A DNA stretch of 6,634 nucleotides from Clostridia bacterium. Lineage in GTDB: Bacteria; Bacillota; Clostridia; UBA1381; UMGS1253. This document shows, piece by piece, positions 1 through 5,790 of the stretch. The DNA lies in the NCBI GenBank assembly GCA_017411585.1, contig JAFQPV010000107.1:1-6634 (forward strand), written 5' to 3'. A program made the translations under genes and the position numbers. Every line of letters begins with the position of its first letter. Position 1 is the first letter of the stretch. The notes below the pieces were generated by a model. The model searched no databases. It worked only from the letters and a program-made list of their open reading frames with translations, and was not told the origin of the DNA.

Positions 1-293
1 ACCGCACTTACGCGACGGTCAAACTCTTCCAGCTCCTCCATAGAAAACGCATCCTGCAAGCTCTCCATCGGTACAGTATGCGTCACAGTTTCAAAACCGC
101 TTAAAACCTTATCCCCGACACGTTTTGTCGGCGAATTTGCCATCGCATATTGCGGATATGCCTTTTCAAGCCCGACAAGCTCGCGCAGAAGCATATCATA
201 TTCATAGTCAGTCACGCTCGGATTGTCCAGCACATAGTATTCATGCGCGTACTGGTTTAAAAGCGTTGTCAGTTCCTCAATTCTGTTTTTCAA
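1..293 (-). CDS. ligA: NAD-dependent DNA ligase LigA, N-terminal part (cut by window edge)
   Basis: LigA seals nicks in replicating and repaired DNA, using NAD+ to adenylate its active-site lysine. Only the first 97 codons are here. They cover domain Ia, the NMN-binding helical region, and the start of the adenylation domain; the catalytic lysine lies beyond the window edge. Recognisable family segments are HEYYVLDNPSVTDYEYD at about residues 17-33, the SPTKRVG stretch near 54-60, and VPMESLQDAFS followed by a glutamate-rich helix near 74-90. I choose a TTG start (291-293) because translation from it aligns with the usual LigA N-terminus. A GGGAGG Shine-Dalgarno at 303-308 lies 9 nt upstream, and no in-frame ATG occurs near it. 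The gene has its own predicted promoter just after the terminator of the preceding unit, so it is probably not part of the metal operon. Identification rests on recalled family motifs, not on a search. Confidence 0.93.
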   Translation of the reverse strand, partial: MKNRIEELTTLLNQYAHEYYVLDNPSVTDYEYDMLLRELVGLEKAYPQYAMANSPTKRVGDKVLSGFETVTHTVPMESLQDAFSMEELEEFDRRVSA

Positions 294-325
294 AGCAAAC
301 AGCCTCCCGATAAAATCTATTTAAA

Positions 326-334
326 AGTATACCA
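326..334 (-). promoter_or_regulatory. Predicted extended -10 promoter element of ligA
   Basis: On the minus strand the sequence reads TGG followed by TATACT, an extended -10 (TGn plus a five-of-six -10 hexamer). Transcription would start near 319, leaving a leader of about 25 nt before the TTG start of ligA. The -35 position at 17-bp spacing (349-354) reads TTTCTT and is weak; it falls inside the T-rich tail of the upstream terminator. An extended -10 can compensate for a poor -35. This is a motif-based prediction. Confidence 0.55.
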
Positions 335-343
335 CAAATTCTC

Positions 344-393
344 AAAAAAAGAAAGGACTTTAAAACTTTTTATCTAAAAAGTTCCAAAGTCCT
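344..393 (-). terminator. Intrinsic terminator after the membrane protein gene
   Basis: An 18-bp stem (376-393 pairing with 354-371) with a 4-nt loop (372-375) is followed on the minus strand by a T-rich tail at 344-353. In minus-strand RNA all 18 pairs form, because the only two non-Watson-Crick positions are G-U wobbles. In plus-strand RNA the same positions would be A-C mismatches and no comparable U-tract follows. The hairpin is therefore built for minus-strand transcription. It starts 9 nt past the stop codon of the 403-945 gene and ends that transcript before ligA. Confidence 0.93.
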
Positions 394-402
394 CTTTACT
401 GC

Positions 403-945
403 TTATTTTTTCTTTTTGTACGCAAAATTTTTAAAGAAATGATAGCCTAAATCCCAGCGGCGCATCCCGGCATAATAACCAACGGCGCAGCTCGCGAGCG
501 GCACACCGAAATACAAAATCCAATAAAACACGGAAATTGCTCCGCCTGCAGTCTTCATAAAGCCAATATATGTATATCCCCAAATACGGAACGGAAAATA
601 GCTGAGAAAATAAGCCAACAACGTATTCGTAGAAAACGAAGCTTTATATAATACCGCAAAAAGCAAGCTGATAAAGAACAATCCAATGTAAAGCACTATA
701 CCTTTACACATATATGGCTTTTCCTGAACATAAGATTTCGTATCGCGCTCACCGACCTTGTACAGCTTCGAATACATATAGATTACATACCCACCCGTCA
801 TAAATATCGATGCCAGAATCTCTGCTATGCGATAGTTTGCCATCAAAAGACCAAACGCAATAAAACCAATTGCCATAAACATCGCTTGACCAAGCAGGTG
901 CCACCAGATTACTTTAGCGGATAGCTTTAAATAATATTTTACCAC
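403..945 (-). CDS. Uncharacterised four-helix membrane protein, 180 aa
   Basis: I do not recognise this protein. It is strongly hydrophobic and aromatic, with four likely membrane helices at about residues 17-36, 41-58, 80-100 and 136-158. The loop between helices 2 and 3 is charged and polar, and the C-terminal tail is very basic, ending in four lysines, so the C-terminus is probably cytoplasmic. There is no signal peptidase site and no metal-binding Cys or His cluster. The start is GTG (943-945), supported by a strong GAGGTGAG Shine-Dalgarno at 951-958 with 5-nt spacing; the ATG just upstream runs into a stop after two codons. The gene lies 63 nt downstream of copA, has its own predicted promoter, and is closed by a strong terminator. 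The absence of a terminator after copA means metal-induced read-through could also express it. A metal-related role is only a positional guess. Confidence 0.85.
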   Translation of the reverse strand: MVKYYLKLSAKVIWWHLLGQAMFMAIGFIAFGLLMANYRIAEILASIFMTGGYVIYMYSKLYKVGERDTKSYVQEKPYMCKGIVLYIGLFFISLLFAVLYKASFSTNTLLAYFLSYFPFRIWGYTYIGFMKTAGGAISVFYWILYFGVPLASCAVGYYAGMRRWDLGYHFFKNFAYKKKK

Positions 946-950
946 ACTGT

Positions 951-958
951 CTCACCTC
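951..958 (-). promoter_or_regulatory. Ribosome binding site fixing the GTG start of the membrane protein
   Basis: GAGGTGAG on the minus strand is a long match to the anti-Shine-Dalgarno sequence and sits 5 nt before the GTG at 943-945. It settles the start, since no usable in-frame ATG is close by. Confidence 0.8.
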
Positions 959-976
959 ATTTGTCTGATTAGCTAT

Positions 977-1005
977 ATTTTATCATAAATATGTCCGCAT
1001 TGCAA
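977..1005 (-). promoter_or_regulatory. Predicted promoter of the 180-aa membrane protein gene
   Basis: On the minus strand TTGCAA (1000-1005, four of six matches to the -35 consensus) is followed after exactly 17 bp by TAAAAT (977-982, five of six matches to the -10 consensus). The predicted start near 970 gives a leader of roughly 25 nt. The -35 begins only 4 bp after the copA stop codon. I see no operator-like inverted repeat resembling the one in front of the sensor gene, so this promoter may be constitutive. This is a motif prediction only. Confidence 0.6.
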
Positions 1006-1008
1006 TCT

Positions 1009-3237
1009 TTACTTGATTTTAAAGAACCGCAAACGAAGCGCATTGAGCACAACGCTGACAGAACTCATACTCATCGCAGCTGAAGCAATCATCGGATTGA
1101 GCAGAATACCAAACGGCACAAACAGCGCACCTGCCGCAAGCGGAATACCTATAGAATTATAGAAAAACGCCCAAAAAAGGTTTAATCGGATATTATTCAT
1201 AACGGCTTTGCTTAAGCGGATTGCATACACAAGCTCCATAAGTGAGTTTTTCATCAAAACGATATCCGCCGATGCAATGGCAATGTCCGTTCCGGCACCA
1301 ATGGCAACGCCGACATCCGCAGCCGCCAAAGCCGGTGCATCATTAATACCGTCACCCACCATAATGGTCGTGCCGTATTTCTGCTTTAAATTCTGTACGT
1401 GCCGCTCTTTATCCTCCGGCAGTACCTCACAAATCGCCTCTGAAAGTTGCACTTTCTTGCGCATAGACTCACCGGCTGCCTTACTGTCACCGGTCAGCAT
1501 AACTACGTGACAGCCGAGCTTTTCAAGCTCAGCAATCGCGCGTGCACTGTCTGACTTCACAGCATCACTGACACCGATAACACCGATCATTTTGTCATCA
1601 TAGGCAAAATACAGACAAGTATTGCCTTCAGCCTCAAACTGTTTTGCAGATTGAATATATTCTTCATCTATTTGACAATAGCTTTCAATAAATTTTCGAT
1701 TACCACCGACAACCGTTTTTCCGTCAATGGTTGCTCGAATGCCCTTACCGTTAATGTTTTCAAAATTTTCCGGATCACAAAGCTCAATATCCTCTAACAC
1801 TGCGCGGTTCACAATCGCCTGTGCAAGCGGGTGCGACGAAAGCTTTTCCGCCGATGCAGCAATCGCCAAAAGCATTTTTTCATCCCGCGCCGCAATATGC
1901 ATCACTTCCGGTCTGCCCTTGGTAATTGTGCCCGTCTTATCGAGGGCAACTGCTTTTACAGAACTCATCAACTCCAGTGCCTGCGCGCTTTTTACCAAAA
2001 CACCATTCTGCGCACCTTTGCCGACACCTGCCATAATCGCCACCGGTGTTGCAAGTCCGAGCGCACACGGGCAAGAAATCACAAGCACCGATACCGCACA
2101 GTTAAATGCGTGCTGCAATGGATAACCAAGCGCAAGCCAAACGAGGCACGTTACAGCTGCAATACTGATAACCACCGGCACAAAAATACCACTGACCTTA
2201 TCTGCAAGTCTTGCAACCGGCGCCTTAGTAGAAACAGCCTGCTCCACCAATTCAATAATCTTAGCAACCGTTGTTTCTGCGCCGACCTTCGTTACGCGGA
2301 ATTGTACATATCCACCGGCAAGTGTTGTAGCAGATACAACAGTGTCCCCTTCCGTTTTTTCTACCGGCATACTTTCCCCGGTCACACTTGATTCGTCAAA
2401 CGCACCGTTACCATGTACAATCATACCATCCACAGGCGCAGTTTGCCCGGCCTTTAAAACAACAATGTCACCGGCTTGGATATCGCAAACATCCACTTCT
2501 TTTTCTTTTCCGTCTACCAAAACCGTTGCAACATCCGGTGTTAAATCCATTAGCTTTACAACTGCTTCACCGGTTTTGCGCTTTGACATACTTTCTAAAA
2601 ACTTACCCAGTGTAATCAATGTCAGAATCATCGCTGCTGACTCAAAATACAAATTATGCAAATAGCTTTCTACTGTCTGCATATCCCCGGCTTTGTAGCC
2701 AATGTATATAAAATACAGCGCTACGAGACCATATACCACCGATGCTGTTGCCCCGATAGCAATCAAAGAATTCATATCCGGTGTACGATTAAATAATTTC
2801 GTATAACCCGAGCTAAAATAATGCCAGTTAACAACCAATACCGGAATAAGAAGTACAAGCTGGAAGGTCACATTGCCAATACCGTGCAAAAACGGCGGTA
2901 GCGGCAAGTGCATCATATGCGCCATCGCAATATACATTAGCGGAAGCATAAACAGAAGTGAAGTAAAAAACTGTCGTTTTAACGCTCGAACGTGTTTATC
3001 CGCTTCACTTTCGCGCTTTTCACCTTCCACGTACGGCTGCGCACCGAAGCCGGCATTCGTAACCGTCTGAATAATCCCTTCCGGCTTTAATTGCCGTTCA
3101 TCATAATCGACTGTCATAATGCCGCTGATTAAGTTAACATTTACCTCGTAAACGCCGTCTAACCTGCGCACACATTTATCCACGTGCGCACTGCAAGCAG
3201 CGCACTCCATACCGGATACTACAAAACGACCTCTCAT
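1009..3237 (-). CDS. copA: Copper-exporting P1B-type ATPase CopA
   Basis: An inner-membrane pump that exports Cu(I) (and probably Ag(I)) from the cytoplasm using ATP. Numbering from the ATG (742 aa): one N-terminal HMA domain with GMECAAC, cysteines 12 and 15; actuator loop TGES at 286-289; membrane Cys-Pro-Cys at 389-391; phosphorylation motif DKTGT at 433-437; nucleotide-domain HP at 469-470; and GDGINDAP from 628. The ion signature is of the Cu(I) class: YN at 693-694 in the seventh helix and MSMSS at 722-726 (the MxxSS pattern) in the eighth. Length is normal for a one-HMA CopA. ATG at 3235-3237 is preferred because GGTGAT (3243-3248) lies 5 nt before it. A TTG one codon upstream (3238-3240) is possible but sits only 2 nt from that site. 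The ATG shares one base with the TGA of the upstream ATPase gene, so translation is probably coupled. Expression should depend on the ArsR-type promoter, as no nearer promoter or copper-sensor gene is seen. Confidence 0.96.
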   Translation of the reverse strand: MRGRFVVSGMECAACSAHVDKCVRRLDGVYEVNVNLISGIMTVDYDERQLKPEGIIQTVTNAGFGAQPYVEGEKRESEADKHVRALKRQFFTSLLFMLPLMYIAMAHMMHLPLPPFLHGIGNVTFQLVLLIPVLVVNWHYFSSGYTKLFNRTPDMNSLIAIGATASVVYGLVALYFIYIGYKAGDMQTVESYLHNLYFESAAMILTLITLGKFLESMSKRKTGEAVVKLMDLTPDVATVLVDGKEKEVDVCDIQAGDIVVLKAGQTAPVDGMIVHGNGAFDESSVTGESMPVEKTEGDTVVSATTLAGGYVQFRVTKVGAETTVAKIIELVEQAVSTKAPVARLADKVSGIFVPVVISIAAVTCLVWLALGYPLQHAFNCAVSVLVISCPCALGLATPVAIMAGVGKGAQNGVLVKSAQALELMSSVKAVALDKTGTITKGRPEVMHIAARDEKMLLAIAASAEKLSSHPLAQAIVNRAVLEDIELCDPENFENINGKGIRATIDGKTVVGGNRKFIESYCQIDEEYIQSAKQFEAEGNTCLYFAYDDKMIGVIGVSDAVKSDSARAIAELEKLGCHVVMLTGDSKAAGESMRKKVQLSEAICEVLPEDKERHVQNLKQKYGTTIMVGDGINDAPALAAADVGVAIGAGTDIAIASADIVLMKNSLMELVYAIRLSKAVMNNIRLNLFWAFFYNSIGIPLAAGALFVPFGILLNPMIASAAMSMSSVSVVLNALRLRFFKIK

Positions 3238-5078
3238 CAATGATCACCATCCCTTTTAGCAAGTATCAATCGCATTGAATTCAATATCGCAATCACAGAT
3301 ACACCGACATCCGCAAAAACTGCCTCCCACATACCCGCAATGCCAATTGAACCTAAAATTAATACAATGAATTTTACGCCGATAGCAAACACAATGTTTT
3401 GTTTAACGATACGCATCGTTTGTTTGCTGATTTTAACAACATCCGACACGCCGCACAGCGTGTCATCCAAAAGAACAACATCCGCTGCTTCAATCGCGAC
3501 ATCCGAGCCCATCGCTCCCATCGCAATGCCGACATCCGCACGTCCGAGCACCGGCGCATCGTTAATGCCGTCACCGACAAAGGCAACAACGCCATCCGGC
3601 AAGTAACCTTCTATTTTTTCAACCTTATCTGTCGGAAGTAAGCCAGCTTCAACGGCGTCCACGCCCAAACGCTGCAATGTATCTTTAGCATTTTCAGCAT
3701 GATCACCCGTTAATACGGCGATGCGCTTTACACCTGATTCGCGCAACGCAGCAATCGTTTGCTCCGCATTTTCACGCAGTGTATCCTCAAGTTCAATCCT
3801 GCCTGCAAAAACATTCTCCAATGCGACGTAAACGCATGTCGCCGTCGACTTTTCCGGCAATGCCGCAACGCCGTGCAGTTCCATTAGCTTTCTGCTTCCG
3901 CAAAGAATAGTTTTGCCGTCCACAACTGCGCTTACGCCAAGTCCTGAAATTTCTTCAAAGGTCTCTATCGCAATATCACTGCACGCATACTGTGCAAGTG
4001 CGAGTGCAAGCTTGTGCGCACTGCATTTTTCAACACTGCCGGCAAGACGCAACAATTCACTTTCCTCTAAACCATTTGTCAATACATTTCGTACAGAAAA
4101 CTTACCGCTTGTCAGTGTACCTGTTTTATCAAACGCAAAGGTCTGCACACGTGACAAAAGCTCTATATAATTGCTTCCCTTAATCAAGATACCGTAGCGC
4201 GAAGCCTTGCCGATGCCGCCAAAGAAACCGAGCGGCACAGAAATCACAAGCGCGCACGGACATGAAACAACTAAAAATACAAATGCTCTGTGCAACCAAA
4301 GCGAAGCTTGTGAAAAACCGCCTATACACAAAGGCACAATTGCAATCAAAGCCGCCAACGCAACAACAATCGGCGTATATACCTTTGCAAATTTGGTAAT
4401 AAAGTGCTCTGTTTTTGCTTTTTTCATTGTGGCATTTTCAACCATCTCCAAAATCTTACAAATGGTAGAATCAGAAAATACCTTATTTGCACGAAATTTG
4501 ATACTTCCGTTCAAATTCACAAATCCGCTGATCACTTCATCCCCTGCGCCATATTCGCGCGGCGCACTTTCGCCCGTAATTGCAGAAGTGTCCATTGCGG
4601 CAAAGCCCTCAATGATTTCACCGTCAATTGCAACCTTTTCGCCAGGTTTGACGATGATTTCATCGCCGATTTGCACCTCATCCGGCTCCACGACAACTTC
4701 TTTACCGTCACGAAGGACAGTGACACTGTCCGGCATTTTTTCTAAAAGCGCCGTAATGGAGCGGCGCGAGCGAGCAACAGCTACGTTTTCAAACAACACG
4801 CCGACCTTATAGAAGAGCATAACAAAAATACCCTCGTGTACCTCACCGGTAAACATCGCACCGATAGATGCTATGGACATTAAAAAGTTTTCATCAAGTG
4901 CGCGTCCTTTCAAAAGCTTACGCAGCGCCGTCATCACCACATCATATCCGGCAACTAAATAGGCCAGACATGAAAATATCCAAAACAATATGCGGTTTTG
5001 TCCCACCAGCAATGACAGCACAAACATAAGAGCCGAGACACCTATCCTATATACTGTAATCTTGTTTTTCCGTGTCAT
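3237..5078 (-). CDS. cadA: Zn/Cd/Pb-type P1B ATPase without an HMA domain
   Basis: A membrane efflux pump for soft divalent ions of the ZntA/CadA class. In 613 residues it has TGES at 168-171, Cys-Pro-Cys at 273-275, DKTGT at 317-321, TGD at 457-459 and GDGINDAP from 502. The class-defining residues are a lysine in the seventh helix (K569) and an aspartate in the eighth (D590). Their 21-residue spacing equals that of K693 and D714 in E. coli ZntA. The Cu-type YN and MxxSS signatures are absent. It is about 100 residues shorter than typical CadA because it begins almost directly with membrane helices; a separate HMA protein is encoded 9 nt upstream. One oddity: the near-invariant HP dipeptide of the nucleotide-binding domain reads H355-K356. 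All other core motifs are intact, so I expect a working enzyme. The ATG has an AAGGAG site 5 nt upstream that overlaps the preceding stop. The symbol zntA would be equally fitting. Confidence 0.94.
   Translation of the reverse strand: MTRKNKITVYRIGVSALMFVLSLLVGQNRILFWIFSCLAYLVAGYDVVMTALRKLLKGRALDENFLMSIASIGAMFTGEVHEGIFVMLFYKVGVLFENVAVARSRRSITALLEKMPDSVTVLRDGKEVVVEPDEVQIGDEIIVKPGEKVAIDGEIIEGFAAMDTSAITGESAPREYGAGDEVISGFVNLNGSIKFRANKVFSDSTICKILEMVENATMKKAKTEHFITKFAKVYTPIVVALAALIAIVPLCIGGFSQASLWLHRAFVFLVVSCPCALVISVPLGFFGGIGKASRYGILIKGSNYIELLSRVQTFAFDKTGTLTSGKFSVRNVLTNGLEESELLRLAGSVEKCSAHKLALALAQYACSDIAIETFEEISGLGVSAVVDGKTILCGSRKLMELHGVAALPEKSTATCVYVALENVFAGRIELEDTLRENAEQTIAALRESGVKRIAVLTGDHAENAKDTLQRLGVDAVEAGLLPTDKVEKIEGYLPDGVVAFVGDGINDAPVLGRADVGIAMGAMGSDVAIEAADVVLLDDTLCGVSDVVKISKQTMRIVKQNIVFAIGVKFIVLILGSIGIAGMWEAVFADVGVSVIAILNSMRLILAKRDGDH
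3242..3248 (-). promoter_or_regulatory. Ribosome binding site of copA inside the end of cadA
   Basis: GGTGATC on the minus strand complements the last bases of the 16S rRNA tail. Its GGTGAT core (3243-3248) lies 5 nt before the ATG at 3235-3237, and it is embedded in the last codons of the upstream ATPase. It favours the ATG over the TTG one codon earlier. Confidence 0.6.
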
Positions 5079-5087
5079 AGCTTCTCC

Positions 5088-5306
5088 TTAAAACGTTAGT
5101 ACGCAGTCCGGCTCAACCTTTTTGATAATCTTCTTCGCCTGCTTTAATACAGCGTCAATTTGTGTATCATCAGCATCCAGAACGAATTTTTGTGTAATAA
5201 AGCTGATGTTAACCTCATTTACACCATCAAGCTTTGCAATTTTTTCCTGAATCTCCGCTGCGCAGTGCGCACAGCAAAGATTTTCAATTTTCCCCGTTTT
5301 TTTCAT
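5088..5306 (-). CDS. Free-standing heavy-metal-associated (HMA) domain protein, 72 aa
   Basis: A small soluble metal-binding protein of the HMA/CopZ fold. The sequence follows the beta-alpha-beta-beta-alpha-beta plan: strand to about residue 10, metal loop LCCAHC (C11, C12, H14, C15), helix to about 28, two strands at roughly 30-45, a lysine-rich helix at 48-63 and a short last strand. The CCxxC loop differs from the MxCxxC loop of typical copper chaperones and of the CopA domain in this window. A further cysteine, C68, lies near the end. Because the adjacent Zn/Cd ATPase lacks its usual N-terminal HMA domain, this looks like that domain encoded separately, though it could also deliver metal to CopA or buffer metal alone. 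The gene starts 7 nt after the sensor gene and ends 9 nt before the ATPase gene, with GAAGGG and an upstream AGAGGAG as possible ribosome binding sites. Which ion it binds cannot be read from the sequence. Confidence 0.88.
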   Translation of the reverse strand: MKKTGKIENLCCAHCAAEIQEKIAKLDGVNEVNISFITQKFVLDADDTQIDAVLKQAKKIIKKVEPDCVLTF

Positions 5307-5313
5307 AATCCCT

Positions 5314-5670
5314 TCACTCCTCTATATGCTCCATACCTTCACCGAGAATCGTACGTACATGTCCGTCAGCCAAAGCATAAATAACCTGCTTTCCTTCTTT
5401 ACGATACTTAACAAGGCGGGCACTTTTCAAAACGCGCAATTGATGCGAAATTGCACTGTGTGTCATATTCAAAAGCTCTGCGATATCACAAACGCACATC
5501 TCGCTTTCAAATAAGGCATACAAAATCTTGATTCTTGTCGAATCGCCAAACACTTTAAAGAGCTCTGCTAAATCATACAAAAGCTCTTCTGCAGGCATCT
5601 GCTCCGAAACCTGCGCAACAATACTTTCATGCACCTGCCCGTCACAGCATAACTGTAAATCTTTATTCAT
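5314..5670 (-). CDS. cadC: ArsR/SmtB-family metal-sensing repressor, CadC type
   Basis: A dimeric winged-helix repressor that leaves its operator when metal binds. The 118 residues contain FKVFGDSTRIKILYAL (about 38-53) and a recognition helix-turn-helix at about 62-82 (DIAELLNMTHSAISHQLRVLK). A beta wing with YRKEGKQVIYAL follows at 89-100. Two metal sites are visible. The alpha3N-type thiol site would use C59 and C61 in the EMCVCD motif plus N-terminal C8 and C9. The alpha5-type site would use D102, H104, H115 and E118, with the D-x-H-x10-H-x2-E spacing of SmtB and of CadC from plasmid pI258. The positions are each one residue away from those recalled for CadC, except that the N-terminal cysteines are adjacent rather than four residues apart. 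It is the first gene of the operon, with a GGAGGT site 5 nt before the ATG, and its promoter carries a matching inverted repeat. It therefore probably represses itself and both pumps. CzrA/SmtB would be alternative names. Confidence 0.94.
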   Translation of the reverse strand: MNKDLQLCCDGQVHESIVAQVSEQMPAEELLYDLAELFKVFGDSTRIKILYALFESEMCVCDIAELLNMTHSAISHQLRVLKSARLVKYRKEGKQVIYALADGHVRTILGEGMEHIEE

Positions 5671-5682
5671 GTGCCACCTCCA

Positions 5683-5718
5683 TAATTAACATATGAACAA
5701 TTGTACATATGTTAATTA
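5683..5718 (-). promoter_or_regulatory. Inverted-repeat operator for the ArsR/SmtB-type repressor
   Basis: Two perfect 13-bp inverted arms, TAATTAACATATG (minus strand, 5706-5718) and its complement at 5683-5695, flank a 10-bp centre that is itself almost palindromic (ACAATTGT core). The axis falls between 5700 and 5701. The inner part, ATATGTACAATTGTTCATAT, resembles the 12-2-12 operators of ArsR/SmtB sensors (ATATGAACA-nn-TGTTCATAT type). The repeat covers the last four bases of the -10 element and the expected transcription start near 5708, so bound repressor should block RNA polymerase. It ends 12 bp before the start codon of the sensor gene. Confidence 0.9.
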
Positions 5719-5742
5719 TATCATAAGTATTATCTTTGTCAA
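5715..5742 (-). promoter_or_regulatory. Promoter of the metal-resistance operon
   Basis: The minus strand has TTGACA (5737-5742), a 16-bp spacer and TATAAT (5715-5720). Both hexamers are perfect matches to the sigma-A consensus, and TGA just before the -10 makes an extended element. It is the strongest promoter in the window, as expected for one held down by a repressor. It lies about 10 bp beyond the T-tract of the typA terminator and drives the sensor gene and, by tight spacing, the HMA and both ATPase genes. Confidence 0.92.
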
Positions 5743-5752
5743 TGGTTTGTAT

Positions 5753-5783
5753 AAAAAAAGCATGCAGAATTTTTCTGCATGCT
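5753..5783 (-). terminator. Intrinsic terminator of typA
   Basis: A perfect 11-bp stem (5773-5783 pairing with 5759-5769; AGCATGCAGAA on the minus strand) with a 3-nt loop is followed on the minus strand by a run of T at 5753-5759. The plus-strand side has no T-tract, so it works for minus-strand transcription. It begins 7 nt after the typA stop codon and insulates the metal operon promoter from typA read-through. Confidence 0.95.
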
Positions 5784-5790
5784 CATTCAT

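Noticed and set aside
125..313. A short plus-strand open frame opposite ligA.
   Set aside because: It is antisense to a clear LigA N-terminus and crosses its start and ribosome binding site, with no domain of its own.
974..993. An AT-rich imperfect inverted repeat after copA that could be taken for a terminator.
   Set aside because: The stem is only about six A/T pairs with no GC content and no following T-run. The same bases are better explained as the -10 region of the next gene.
1831..2391. Long open frames on the plus strand opposite copA, such as this one of 186 codons.
   Set aside because: They lie wholly antisense to a well-supported ATPase gene, and their translations look like shuffled composition with no recognisable domain.
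4207..4812. A 201-codon plus-strand open frame opposite the Zn/Cd ATPase gene.
   Set aside because: It is Ser/Thr/Pro-rich, as expected from the complement of the real gene, and the opposite frame carries all P-type ATPase motifs.
5088..5306. Naming the small HMA protein copZ.
   Set aside because: Its CCxxC loop and its position directly before an HMA-less Zn/Cd pump do not fit a standard copper chaperone well enough to give the symbol, although copper binding is not excluded.
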